Below are positions 1-6,784 of a DNA stretch of 6,896 nucleotides, piece after piece (position 1 is the stretch's first letter; each line of letters starts with the position of its first letter). Under the pieces are notes generated by a model. The model had not been told where the DNA came from, searched no databases, and worked only from the letters and a program-made list of their open reading frames with translations. Source of the stretch: Caldifarciminota bacterium. GTDB lineage: Bacteria; Hydrothermota; Hydrothermia; B15-G9; WFZT01. A program made the translations under genes and the position numbers. The stretch covers positions 1 to 6,896 of the forward strand of contig JALXCE010000119.1 in NCBI GenBank assembly GCA_026991055.1, given 5' to 3'.

Positions 1-458
1 TGAGAGTGGGACTTTCCTTTGTTAAAGCCATAGAGCTTGTATTCAAAATCCCTGTTGTCAGTGTGAATACCCTTGATGCTCTTGCCCACGAGATACCTTT
101 TTGTCACGAAAATATGAAGGTTTATCCTATCATTGACGCACAAAAGGGACAGGTATATACAGCCGGGTACGAATGTAAAAACAGCCATCTTGAGAAATTT
201 GAAGACTATAACATAAAAAAGCCCGAGGAGATTCCAGAAGGGGTATTTGTAATTGGTGGAGGCAGGGGGATAGAAAAATTCCCGCAAGCGATCAGAAAGA
301 AATTCCCGTCTTCCCTTACAGTTGCTAGGCTGGGGCTTTTGAAGTATTTAAAAAGTGGTGCTGAGGATGTGGCTCTACTTGAGCCATTCTATTTGAGATT
401 AACCGATGCAGAAGTCAGATTTGGAAAAACGGATAAAACTTATCCCATTGAAAAATGA
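1..458 (+). CDS. tsaB: TsaB, tRNA t6A37 threonylcarbamoyl transferase subunit (5' truncated)
   Basis: TsaB is the ASKHA-fold partner of TsaD. With TsaE they transfer the threonylcarbamoyl group to A37 of ANN-decoding tRNAs in the cytoplasm. The gene enters from the left edge: the reading frame is open from base 3 (Arg-Val-Gly-Leu-Ser), which fits the end of the family's conserved G-S-F-T-G-L-R-x-G-L segment. About 70-80 N-terminal residues therefore lie outside the window, and the GTG at base 6 is not the true start. Visible family marks are the K-A-x-E/G-L helix, I-P-V-V-S-V-N-T-L-D-A-L-A, the P-I-I-D-A-Q-K-G-Q-V-Y strand near bases 140-160, and the C-terminal P-F-Y-L-R with a following A-E. 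The 3' end overlaps rimI by 53 bases, the usual bacterial order. Identification is by recalled family motifs. Confidence 0.9.
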   Translation, partial: RVGLSFVKAIELVFKIPVVSVNTLDALAHEIPFCHENMKVYPIIDAQKGQVYTAGYECKNSHLEKFEDYNIKKPEEIPEGVFVIGGGRGIEKFPQAIRKKFPSSLTVARLGLLKYLKSGAEDVALLEPFYLRLTDAEVRFGKTDKTYPIEK

Positions 459-867
459 GCACATAGACGAGGTCTATGAAATAGAACGGCTGAGTTATTC
501 TAATCCCTGGACAAAATTCGGCTTCTATGCCGAAATCAGAAACCCCTTCTCCATGCCCTATGTATTAATTCTTGACGAGAAAATAGCGGGGTATATTGTA
601 CTCTGGGATTATGGTGAATCTTTACACATTGCCAATATAACTGTACATCCTGACTTCAGAAGGATGGGATTGGGGCGATATATGATAAGATTCGCAAAAG
701 AGAAGGCGCGCGAATTGGGCATGAAGGCCATCACCCTTGAGGTGAGAAAGTCAAACGAGCCTGCCCGGCGTCTCTACGAGAGCGAGGGGTTTGTTGCCAT
801 TGGGGTGATAAAGGGTTATTATCCAGATAATCATGAGGATGCGGTGGTCTACAAATATGAGATGTGA
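406..867 (+). CDS. rimI: RimI-type GNAT N-acetyltransferase (ribosomal protein S18 alanine N-acetyltransferase family)
   Basis: RimI acetylates the N-terminal alanine of ribosomal protein S18 using acetyl-CoA. At 153 aa the product has normal family length and is one GNAT domain. The family opening E-I-E-x-L-S-Y-S-N-P-W is at residues 25-35. The acetyl-CoA pyrophosphate loop R-R-M-G-L-G is at 85-90. L-E-V-R at 111-114 includes Glu112, matching the proposed catalytic Glu of E. coli RimI. Asn117, Ala120 and Tyr124 of the N-x-x-A-x-x-L-Y motif are present, and the G-Y-Y-P with E-D-A tail is at 137-146. The ATG at 406 lies inside tsaB (53-base overlap). A TTG at 421 is an alternative that would remove five residues, and neither has a strong Shine-Dalgarno site. 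The position directly after tsaB supports rimI over a generic GNAT. The actual substrate is inferred. Confidence 0.88.
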   Translation: MQKSDLEKRIKLIPLKNEHIDEVYEIERLSYSNPWTKFGFYAEIRNPFSMPYVLILDEKIAGYIVLWDYGESLHIANITVHPDFRRMGLGRYMIRFAKEKARELGMKAITLEVRKSNEPARRLYESEGFVAIGVIKGYYPDNHEDAVVYKYEM

Positions 868-1384
868 ATACCCTTATTGCGAAATCCAGCGTTTCTCACA
901 AACCTGGCTGATGAAACTCATAGCACTTGTAGATGTCGGGATGATTTTATTCTTTCTTTACATCATGTACCAGCAGTTGGTTCTCGGCCATCCCTTTGGC
1001 AACCATCCAATGTCAAACACTGGTCTCATAGTTAGCGGCTTCATTGTGATAGCAATTTCGGTAGCGATTTTCGTGCTGCTTTACAGCATGGCATTAATAA
1101 TTGAGGTCCGGGACGATGGGATATATTTCAAGCTTAAACCCTTTCATTCCAGTTATAACAGGATTTCGTGGAATGAGATTAAGGACATCGAGGTTGTGAA
1201 TTATGGTTTCTTCCGATATGGCATAGGAGTTCACTGGGGACCCGGCTGGAAAGCCTACACATTGCTTGGCTCCAGCGCCATCAAAATTAAAAGAAAAGAA
1301 GGCTCAGACATCATTTTAAGTTCAATCCGTCCGAGGGAATTCCTGGACACAGTAAGGTCCTATCTGAACAGTTTCCAAGAGTAG
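857..1384 (+). CDS. Small two-helix membrane protein with PH-like C-terminal domain, function unknown
   Basis: No function is known to me. The 175-aa product begins with a short polar segment (Cys3, Cys8, then E-I-Q-R-F), followed by two hydrophobic helices at about residues 18-43 and 56-82 separated by a short His/Pro/Asn-rich loop. The remaining 90 residues are soluble and look like alternating beta strands (E-V-R-D-D-G-I-Y-F, then R-I-S-W-N-E-I-K-D-I-E-V), ending with R-P-R-E-F-L-D-T-V as a likely helix. This plan recalls bacterial membrane-anchored PH-like proteins (E-x-Q-R-F near the start, then R-P-x-E-F/L before the last helix), but the assignment is from memory. I place the start at ATG 857, overlapping rimI by 11 bases, with GGTGG about 8 bases upstream. 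An in-frame ATG at 833 would add eight residues without a better site. It is probably co-transcribed with tsaB-rimI. Confidence 0.7.
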   Translation: MRCEYPYCEIQRFSQTWLMKLIALVDVGMILFFLYIMYQQLVLGHPFGNHPMSNTGLIVSGFIVIAISVAIFVLLYSMALIIEVRDDGIYFKLKPFHSSYNRISWNEIKDIEVVNYGFFRYGIGVHWGPGWKAYTLLGSSAIKIKRKEGSDIILSSIRPREFLDTVRSYLNSFQE

Positions 1385-1409
1385 AACTTGTTCGAACATT
1401 TCCAAACGC

Positions 1410-1450
1410 AAAAACTCCTCTCCCCGCGTAAATACTTGCGGGGAGAGGAG
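1410..1450 (-). terminator. Probable intrinsic terminator of the ABC exporter operon
   Basis: Read on the minus strand, a perfect 13-bp G/C-rich stem (arms 1438-1450 and 1415-1427, 10-base loop) is followed at once by five T residues (the complement of A 1410-1414). It lies about 165 bases past the stop codon of the second exporter gene. On the plus strand there is no T run after the stem, so it is not a canonical terminator for the tsaB-rimI side, although it may slow transcription there. Confidence 0.6.
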
Positions 1451-1462
1451 AAAGGTGAGGGG
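1415..1462. repeat. Intergenic palindromic element A: 13-bp inverted repeat with a GGTGAGGGG tail
   Basis: The arms CTCCTCTCCCCGC (1415-1427) and its exact reverse complement (1438-1450) enclose a 10-base loop. The element ends with AAA and then GGTGAGGGG at 1454-1462. Arm-loop-arm-tail is the same plan as element B at 5773-5806. From memory it resembles palindromes dispersed between genes in many bacterial genomes. Copy number cannot be judged from one window. Confidence 0.75.
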
Positions 1463-1615
1463 CTACATCAAAAATTTTTAAGAATTCATGCAGGGAGAAT
1501 CTTCCTGAGGAACAAGTAAAAATAATGACTTCTGATAAACTCATCCACCAGAAATTCAAAATGCACTTGCTTGGTCGCCGATATTAAATTCCCCCTCCAT
1601 AAAATTCCAGGTAAA

Positions 1616-3721
1616 TTATTTTGTCGGAATCTCTTCCATTCCAAACTGCAGGCGGTAGAGATGATAGTAGAACCCTTTCTTTTTCATCAGTTCCTCGTGC
1701 TTCCCGGTTTCGATAATTTTCCCCTTGTAAATAACGATAATTTTGTCTGCCTTTTTGATGGTTGAGAGTCTGTGAGCAATTACAATGGAAGTTCTACCCG
1801 ATAAAAGCTTCTCTGTGGCTCTCTGGATCACCGCCTCGGTCTCTGAATCCACACTTGATGTGGCCTCATCAAGGATCAGGATTGCAGGGTCAAAGGCGAG
1901 CGCTCGGGCAAAGGCTATAATCTGTCTTTCTCCCATGGATAAGTTGGCACCACGCTCCCCCACTTCATAGCGTTCCTTGAGTCTCTTCACGATGCGATCA
2001 GTTCCAATCATGGTTAGCGCTTCAAACACCTTATCGTCAGGAATTTCTGTATTCCAGAGCCTGACATTTTTATCAAGGCTGCCAGAAAAGAGGAAAACAT
2101 CCTGCAGCACAAGGGCAAAGTTGCTCCTGTAAGATTCAAGGTCATACTCACGTACATCCCTGCCATCCACCCTGATCATTCCCTTCTGGTTGTAATAAAA
2201 CCTCAGAATCAAATTAATGATGGTGGACTTCCCTGATCCCGTTGGGCCCACAATGGCAACGGTCTGGCCTGGCTTTACCTCAAAGGAGACACCCTTCAAG
2301 ACCCAGTTTTCATCCTCATAGGCAAACCACACATCATCAAACTCGATATGCCCCTTGAGACGTGCCTTAATTGTACCAATTTTGGGCTCCGGCTTCTCGT
2401 CAAGAAGTTTGAAAATCCTCTCCGATGCCGCCATCGCCGACTGAAGAATATTGTATTTTTCCGCAAGGTCCATTATGGGCTTGAACAACTTTTCAATGTA
2501 GGTTAAAAATGCCACAAGCGCACCAAAACTTATAGCACTCCTGATAAGCTGGCCTCCACCGTACCAGAGAATTATCGCGATTCCAAGAGAATTGAAGATA
2601 TCAATTAGGGGTCTGAAAACAGCAAAAACAATGAGCTGGCGAATGTTCGCAAGATAGAGGTCATGGTTTATTTTCTTAAACCCTTCAAACATCCTTACTT
2701 CCTGAACAAACAGCTTGATTATTCTTATTCCTGAAATGCTTTCCTGAAGATAGGCGTTTATTCGGGCAATTTTTGCCCTCACATCGCGGTAGGCCTCACG
2801 CACCTTTACCCTGAAGAAATACGTCACAATTACGATCAAAGGTGCGAGAGTGAGCGAAACAAGCGTGAGCCTCACGTTCATTTTAAACATTACAATCAGA
2901 ATACCGGCAATTAGGAGGAAGTCTTTAAAAAGGTAAATCAAAACCGAGTTAAACATCTCGTTGATGGCAGCCACATCGTTTGTCGCACGCGTGACTATTC
3001 TACCCACAGGATTTTTGCTAAAGAAATCCACTGGAAGCTTGAAAATATGCCGCATTATGTCCATTCTCAGGTCATACATCACCAGCTGGCTCATGTACTG
3101 GAGAATATAAACCTGCGAGAAGGTGAAAATGAGATTTAAAAGGAGTATAACAAGAAAAATTAGGGCCACAATCTTAACGCCATTTATATCCTTTTGCCGC
3201 AAAATCTTTACATCTCGGGCCGGAATTTTCCTCAGATTTGAATAAGAAATTGCCCAGTACTTCTGACCTTTAATGAAAAGGGGCTCGTATTTATGGATAA
3301 TTGACCTGACTTCGGCCCGGTTGGGGGACTTGTTAGGATTCAGGAGAAGGTATCTTTCCTCGGAGAGGACCTTTTTCTTTTTCAGATACTCCCTGTCCCA
3401 CTTTTTGAGCTTACTCTCATCCAGAAATTCCTTTCCATCAAGCCTGTAAATGGCATGCTGATATTTCTTTAAAATTGTCTGTGCCTCTCTGTCCACCGTG
3501 GGATTAATCTCATGAAACCTCAGAACAATATACCTGTCAATCCCGATCTTTGTGAGATATGGAAAGGAAATTTCGAAGGCTGAGATGAACAAAAGAAGAA
3601 CAAAAGAAACGGCGAGATATTTTTTGTATGGCTTAAGATACCCAATAAGCCTCTTAAAAATCTTCGAGTCATAAACTTTCCCTACCGTATCACTTGAAAA
3701 TCCACCAAAGCCGTGCCTCAT
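1616..3721 (-). CDS. ABC exporter half-transporter, catalytic-site subunit (TM288/BmrD-like) with a large insert
   Basis: The 701-aa inner-membrane exporter subunit has a type IV permease domain (helices at about 35-57, 182-208, 259-303 and 363-410) and then a nucleotide-binding domain (about 458-690). In the latter I see A-loop Tyr468, Walker A G-P-T-G-S-G-K-S-T at 492-500, Q-loop Gln540, G-E-R-G at 588-591, signature L-S-M-G-E at 594-598, Walker B I-L-I-L-D with catalytic Glu619, D-loop S-S-V-D at 622-625 and H-loop His650. The signature departs from L-S-G-G-Q while the Glu is kept, as expected for this half of a heterodimeric exporter. The protein is about 100 residues longer than a typical half-transporter, because residues about 66-178 form a Lys/Glu-rich insert between helices 1 and 2. 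The ATG overlaps the upstream gene's stop (ATGA) and has a good ribosome binding site, so the two are made together. Substrate unknown: drug, lipid and peptide are all possible. Confidence 0.92.
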   Translation of the reverse strand: MRHGFGGFSSDTVGKVYDSKIFKRLIGYLKPYKKYLAVSFVLLLFISAFEISFPYLTKIGIDRYIVLRFHEINPTVDREAQTILKKYQHAIYRLDGKEFLDESKLKKWDREYLKKKKVLSEERYLLLNPNKSPNRAEVRSIIHKYEPLFIKGQKYWAISYSNLRKIPARDVKILRQKDINGVKIVALIFLVILLLNLIFTFSQVYILQYMSQLVMYDLRMDIMRHIFKLPVDFFSKNPVGRIVTRATNDVAAINEMFNSVLIYLFKDFLLIAGILIVMFKMNVRLTLVSLTLAPLIVIVTYFFRVKVREAYRDVRAKIARINAYLQESISGIRIIKLFVQEVRMFEGFKKINHDLYLANIRQLIVFAVFRPLIDIFNSLGIAIILWYGGGQLIRSAISFGALVAFLTYIEKLFKPIMDLAEKYNILQSAMAASERIFKLLDEKPEPKIGTIKARLKGHIEFDDVWFAYEDENWVLKGVSFEVKPGQTVAIVGPTGSGKSTIINLILRFYYNQKGMIRVDGRDVREYDLESYRSNFALVLQDVFLFSGSLDKNVRLWNTEIPDDKVFEALTMIGTDRIVKRLKERYEVGERGANLSMGERQIIAFARALAFDPAILILDEATSSVDSETEAVIQRATEKLLSGRTSIVIAHRLSTIKKADKIIVIYKGKIIETGKHEELMKKKGFYYHLYRLQFGMEEIPTK

Positions 3722-5445
3722 ACCTGCTCTCCTGAAACGAGTTCTTCAAACCTCTGCATCTCATAAAAGTCGTAATAAATTCCCTTTTGCTCAAGAAGCT
3801 CCTCATGAGTCCCTGATTCTATGATTCTTCCATTTTCAAGCACGATAATCAGGTCCGCGTCCATCACAGCAGAGACCCTGTGTGACACCACTATACTTGT
3901 TCTCTCCTTCATAAACTCCCTTAAATTTGCGAGGATTTTTGCCTCCGTCTCAGCATCAACCTGTGAGAGGGCGTCATCCAAAATTAGTACCGATGGATTC
4001 ACAAGAAGTGCCCTGGCAATGGCTATTCTCTGCTTCTGGCCACCGGATAAAGTAACCCCTCTCTCCCCGACAAGGGTATCAAACCCATCAGGGAACTCCA
4101 TTATCTCATCGTAGATTTCAGCCATTTTCGCAGCCCACTCGATCTCCTCATCAGTCGCATCCTCTCTGCCAAAGGCTATATTTTCTCTGATGGTTGTTGA
4201 GAATAAAAATCCGTCCTGCGGGACATAACCGATGGACTTTCTCAACGAGATGAGGTTGTATTCCAGAACATCTTTGCCGTCAACAAAAACGCTGCCCGGT
4301 GGTGGATCATAAATTCTCGGTATTAAAAGCACAAGCGTGCTCTTGCCCGAGCCGGTTCTGCCCATAATTCCAAGCTTGGTTCCACGCTCCAGAAGAAACG
4401 AGATGTTTTCAAGAATAGGCTTTCCGTCGTAGCTAAAGGTGAGATTTTTAAACTCAATATTACCCTCGATACGCCTTTTTAATCCCAGGTGCACAGGTTC
4501 GGGCTCTTCATGGAGTATCCTTTTTACTCTTTTCATGGATGCGGCGCCCCGCTGAAGAACATTGGTTGCCCAGCCAATAGCAATCATGGGCCAGACCATC
4601 ATGCCCAGATAATAGTTAAAAGCCACAAATTGCCCGATAGTAACGCGATTGAGAATGACACTGGTGCCACCAGCAAGTAACGTGATACCAGTGGTGAGGG
4701 TTGCAAAAAACATAATAATCGGATGGAAAAGTCCAAATACCTTGACGAGTTTCATGTTCACATCAACGAAGTTCCGGTTGATGTGAGAAAATTCTTCAAC
4801 TGCGCCCTTTTCCTGGGCGAAGGCCTTGATAACGCGTATCCCGCTTACGTACTCGCGGACAGTTTCAGTAAGATTTGAAAAAGCCCTCTGAACTGCCTCA
4901 AACCTGCTGTGTATGAGCTTTCCAAATTTGAGCACAACAAATGAAAGGAAAGGCATGGGAATCATGGCGTACAGAGTTAGTTTGGGAGAAATAGAAATCA
5001 TAGCGATGAGGGAGAATGTCGAAATTATAACCACATCTGTGGTCGCAACCACTCCGATTCCCATTGACATTCTGATGGCGTCAAGGTCGTTTGTTGCATG
5101 GGCCATAATGTCACCCGTCTTCATCTTCATGAAAAATCTTGCGGGCAATTTTAATATGTGCTCATAGAGCTCGTTTCTGATACGCTCTTCAATGAGCCTT
5201 GCGGTTCGAATGATAAACCATCTCCAGAGGAAGCGAAAAACCGCAATAATCAGGGCGAGTCCAAGTATGATGAGGGCGTATTTAAAAAGTCCCGAGGGCG
5301 TAACTCTACCGAGTGCAATTCTATCTATCACCCTCTGGATCACCATCGGGATAACAATCTGAGTCCCGTCCACCACGAGGAGCATCAGAATGCCGATGAA
5401 TACGTTCTTCTTGTATTTCAGCAGGTAAGAAGCTATATCCCTCAT
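3718..5445 (-). CDS. ABC exporter half-transporter, degenerate-site subunit (TM287/BmrC-like)
   Basis: This 575-aa fused permease-ATPase is the first gene of the exporter pair. Helices lie at about 14-36, 55-80, 129-175 (two) and 234-295 (two). The ATPase domain has Walker A G-R-T-G-S-G-K-S-T at 362-370, Q-loop Gln410, a canonical signature L-S-G-G-Q at 466-470, Walker B V-L-I-L-D ending at Asp490, and H-loop His522. The residue after Walker B is Asp491 (bases 3973-3975) where an active ATPase has Glu. Together with the partner's altered signature this predicts one degenerate and one working ATP site, as in Thermotoga TM287/TM288 and Bacillus BmrC/BmrD. I chose the ATG at 5445 because family members begin just before the R-D-I-A-x-Y-L-L-K-Y helix. 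A TTG at 5478 would add 11 residues with no family support. No Shine-Dalgarno site is visible for either. Confidence 0.92.
   Translation of the reverse strand: MRDIASYLLKYKKNVFIGILMLLVVDGTQIVIPMVIQRVIDRIALGRVTPSGLFKYALIILGLALIIAVFRFLWRWFIIRTARLIEERIRNELYEHILKLPARFFMKMKTGDIMAHATNDLDAIRMSMGIGVVATTDVVIISTFSLIAMISISPKLTLYAMIPMPFLSFVVLKFGKLIHSRFEAVQRAFSNLTETVREYVSGIRVIKAFAQEKGAVEEFSHINRNFVDVNMKLVKVFGLFHPIIMFFATLTTGITLLAGGTSVILNRVTIGQFVAFNYYLGMMVWPMIAIGWATNVLQRGAASMKRVKRILHEEPEPVHLGLKRRIEGNIEFKNLTFSYDGKPILENISFLLERGTKLGIMGRTGSGKSTLVLLIPRIYDPPPGSVFVDGKDVLEYNLISLRKSIGYVPQDGFLFSTTIRENIAFGREDATDEEIEWAAKMAEIYDEIMEFPDGFDTLVGERGVTLSGGQKQRIAIARALLVNPSVLILDDALSQVDAETEAKILANLREFMKERTSIVVSHRVSAVMDADLIIVLENGRIIESGTHEELLEQKGIYYDFYEMQRFEELVSGEQV
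3729..3733 (-). promoter_or_regulatory. Ribosome binding site of the second ABC exporter gene
   Basis: AGGAG on the minus strand sits 7 bases before the ATG at 3721, inside the last codons of the upstream exporter gene. It fixes the start of the 701-aa protein and supports coupled translation through the ATGA overlap. Confidence 0.75.
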
Positions 5446-5453
5446 CAAGGTGA

Positions 5454-5482
5454 AGGATAAATCAACAAATTCACACAATCAA
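5454..5482 (-). promoter_or_regulatory. Possible promoter of the ABC exporter operon
   Basis: On the minus strand TTGATT (5477-5482) is followed after exactly 17 bases by TATCCT (5454-5459), each matching the sigma-70 consensus at 4 of 6 positions. The ATG at 5445 is 9 bases past the -10 box, so transcription would start at or next to the start codon. That would explain the missing ribosome binding site. Matches of this quality also occur by chance in AT-rich DNA. Confidence 0.25.
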
Positions 5483-5611
5483 GAATGGTTCGAGAAACGA
5501 ACTAATTAGCCGGCCCCCAATAACACAAAGCTTTCATATTTTAAAATCTTCTTGAATCTGGATAATCCGAGGCACAAATTGGTCGAGGCGAGGGAATGGA
5601 TGAAATTCTCT

Positions 5612-5653
5612 AAACACATTTAACATTTACAGGCGTATGAGAATAATGTGTTT
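5612..5653. repeat. AT-rich 9-bp inverted repeat
   Basis: AAACACATT (5612-5620) and its exact reverse complement AATGTGTTT (5645-5653) are separated by 24 bases. It could be a hairpin or a pair of protein-binding half-sites. It lies about 170 bases upstream of the exporter start, too far for a simple operator at the proposed promoter, and could be chance in this AT-rich stretch. Confidence 0.35.
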
Positions 5654-5772
5654 CTATCCTAAACTTACACCCCCTATTTATTTTTTCGCTTAGGATGAAT
5701 AAAGTAAGAATGAAAAGGGATGGATTTGTTAAACCAAGATTTTCCAATTATGGCATTATTAGGATATAAACT

Positions 5773-5806
5773 CCCTCCCTTCCTTTGGAAGGGAGGGTTG
5801 GGGTGG
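5773..5806. repeat. Intergenic palindromic element B: 11-bp inverted repeat with a GGGGTGG tail
   Basis: The arms CCCTCCCTTCC (5773-5783) and GGAAGGGAGGG (5787-5797) pair perfectly around a 3-base loop, then TT and GGGGTGG follow at 5800-5806. Pyrimidine-rich left arm, purine-rich right arm and G-rich tail repeat the plan and orientation of element A at 1415-1462. The DNA around it is AT-rich, so it stands out by composition. Confidence 0.7.
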
Positions 5807-5912
5807 AATGGCCAAATTTAGTTAAGCAAAAGTTCTCAAGCACATTTATGAATAACGTTCTCTTAGACATTCTAAATTTTAAAGTTAATCTTTCACCATT
5901 TTTCCTGTTCCG

Positions 5913-5934
5913 CCCTCTCTGAGGCAGAAGAGGG
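5913..5934. repeat. Imperfect palindrome C, possible degenerate relative of elements A and B
   Basis: CCCTCT (5913-5918) pairs with AGAGGG (5929-5934), and an inner CTG pairs with CAG around the loop AGG, leaving one bulged A at 5928. The orientation (pyrimidine arm first) matches elements A and B, but the G-rich tail is missing. It is about 110 bases from element B. Confidence 0.45.
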
Positions 5935-6139
5935 AAATTTACTACCTGCTCTGCAATAATTAGTAAGATTACGAGCGTCCTTTGAAGGCAACTAAATTTA
6001 TAAATTTCTAAACAAGCTCAAAAAGAATCCAACTCTCACAGCAAAAATCACAATCCAGGCAATATATGGGAACGAAATCTTTTAGGTTAAAAGCTATTGC
6101 GCGAGCACAAAAAACTGATGCTTTAAAAAGCTCGGTGGT

Positions 6140-6784
6140 TTAGACTTTCTCTGCCTCAAGCAATCTTATTACTTTCCCCGCAAATGTCCATTCCTTGAAA
6201 TTGTCGAATCCAAACCGCGCGAGAAAATCCTTAAGGTTTAAATTAACAAACTCCTCAGCAAGAGGGCATTCAAGTTTGCGTATAAAAAACTTCACATAAA
6301 ACGGAGACTTGTCCAGATCAAACTCGTTGTAATCAAATATGTAAAATTTCCCTCCCGATTTCAGGGCTTTTTGAACATTTGCCATAATTTTTTCTTTGTC
6401 ATAATCTTCAAACCCGTGGAGAACAAAAGAAATAAATGCAATGTCAAACTCATCTTCAAAGGGGAGTGGCTCCTCGATTCGCATGTTGATAAACTCAGCC
6501 TTTGGATAGTCCCTGCATTTCCTGCGTGCCTTTTTTATCATGTCCTCATTTATGTCGAGTCCCACAAAATGTGCATCTTTACCGGCTCTTTTGAGCATGT
6601 AGCAGGCATTCCTGCCTGTTCCACTTCCAAGGTCCAGAATGCTTGATCCCTCTTTTATGTCCATTAAAGAGAAAACCTTCTTGAGCAGTCTTGGATACTG
6701 ACCCAGAGTAAGTATGTCAAGCAACTGGTCGTAAAATTTTGCTTCAAAGCCTTTTATCTCAACTTTTGATCTTGGTGAGCCCAT
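6140..6784 (-). CDS. Class I SAM-dependent methyltransferase (UbiE/MenG-like fold), substrate unknown
   Basis: The 214-aa Rossmann-fold methyltransferase has an N-terminal helical cap (F-Y-D-Q-L-L-D-I-L-T-L-G at 17-28, reminiscent of UbiE-type proteins). Motif I I-L-D-L-G-S-G-T-G is at 49-57, and the acidic SAM-ribose residue is Asp77 in G-L-D-I-N-E-D-M. F-D-I-A-F-I-S-F-V-L-H-G is at 113-124 and L-K-S-G-G-K-F-Y-I-F-D-Y at 141-152. No membrane helix or signal peptide is seen. The ATG at 6784 is chosen because AGGAG lies 7 bases upstream; an in-frame TTG at 6799 would place that site inside the gene. The start overlaps the 3' end of mnmG by 26 bases, so it is probably translated in the same operon. 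It sits where rsmG often follows mnmG, but its motifs are not those of RsmG. Its substrate could be a quinone, other small molecule, or RNA. Confidence 0.85.
   Translation of the reverse strand: MGSPRSKVEIKGFEAKFYDQLLDILTLGQYPRLLKKVFSLMDIKEGSSILDLGSGTGRNACYMLKRAGKDAHFVGLDINEDMIKKARRKCRDYPKAEFINMRIEEPLPFEDEFDIAFISFVLHGFEDYDKEKIMANVQKALKSGGKFYIFDYNEFDLDKSPFYVKFFIRKLECPLAEEFVNLNLKDFLARFGFDNFKEWTFAGKVIRLLEAEKV

Larger units (their letters stand above)
5446..6139. other. Gene-free region of about 700 bases between the methyltransferase and the exporter operon
   Basis: I find no coding region, tRNA or recognisable structured RNA here. The DNA is AT-rich with scattered stops in all frames. It holds a possible exporter promoter at its left end, an AT-rich inverted repeat (5612-5653) and two G/C-rich palindromes (5773-5806 and 5913-5934). 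Near the right end, on the minus strand just after the methyltransferase stop, a weak 4-bp stem (6120-6131) is followed five bases later by six T residues (6109-6114). This is a poor but possible terminator. The rest looks like decayed or non-coding sequence. Confidence 0.65.

Noticed and set aside
1410..1462. CRISPR-like repeat
   Set aside because: Only single palindromes are present, with no regularly spaced direct repeats or spacers and no cas genes.
1491..1507. Small hairpin (7-bp stem with one G-T pair, 3-base loop) between the convergent operons
   Set aside because: Short, with no adjacent T run on either strand, and likely chance beside the much stronger palindrome at 1415-1450.
1311..1559. 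Minus-strand open frame of 82 codons across the end of the membrane-protein gene and the palindrome
   Set aside because: It runs through the inverted repeat and overlaps a better-supported gene antisense. No ribosome binding site or recognisable motif.
1785..5460. Several plus-strand open frames of 60-100 codons opposite the two ABC genes
   Set aside because: They are antisense shadows of strongly coding minus-strand sequence with low-quality translations and no independent signal.
5998..6081. Short minus-strand stretch (about 27 codons) giving a hydrophobic, membrane-like peptide
   Set aside because: It has no start with a ribosome binding site, is bounded by stops, and AT-rich DNA easily gives hydrophobic codons. 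It could be a gene remnant, but nothing supports that.
6371..6646. Plus-strand open frame of 91 codons opposite the methyltransferase
   Set aside because: Antisense to a gene with clear SAM-binding motifs. The translation has no family resemblance.
6140..6784. RsmG (GidB) identity for the gene after mnmG
   Set aside because: Motif I reads I-L-D-L-G-S-G-T-G-R-N-A without the RsmG-type G-A-G-F-P-G context, and the flanking motifs fit the UbiE-like group better.
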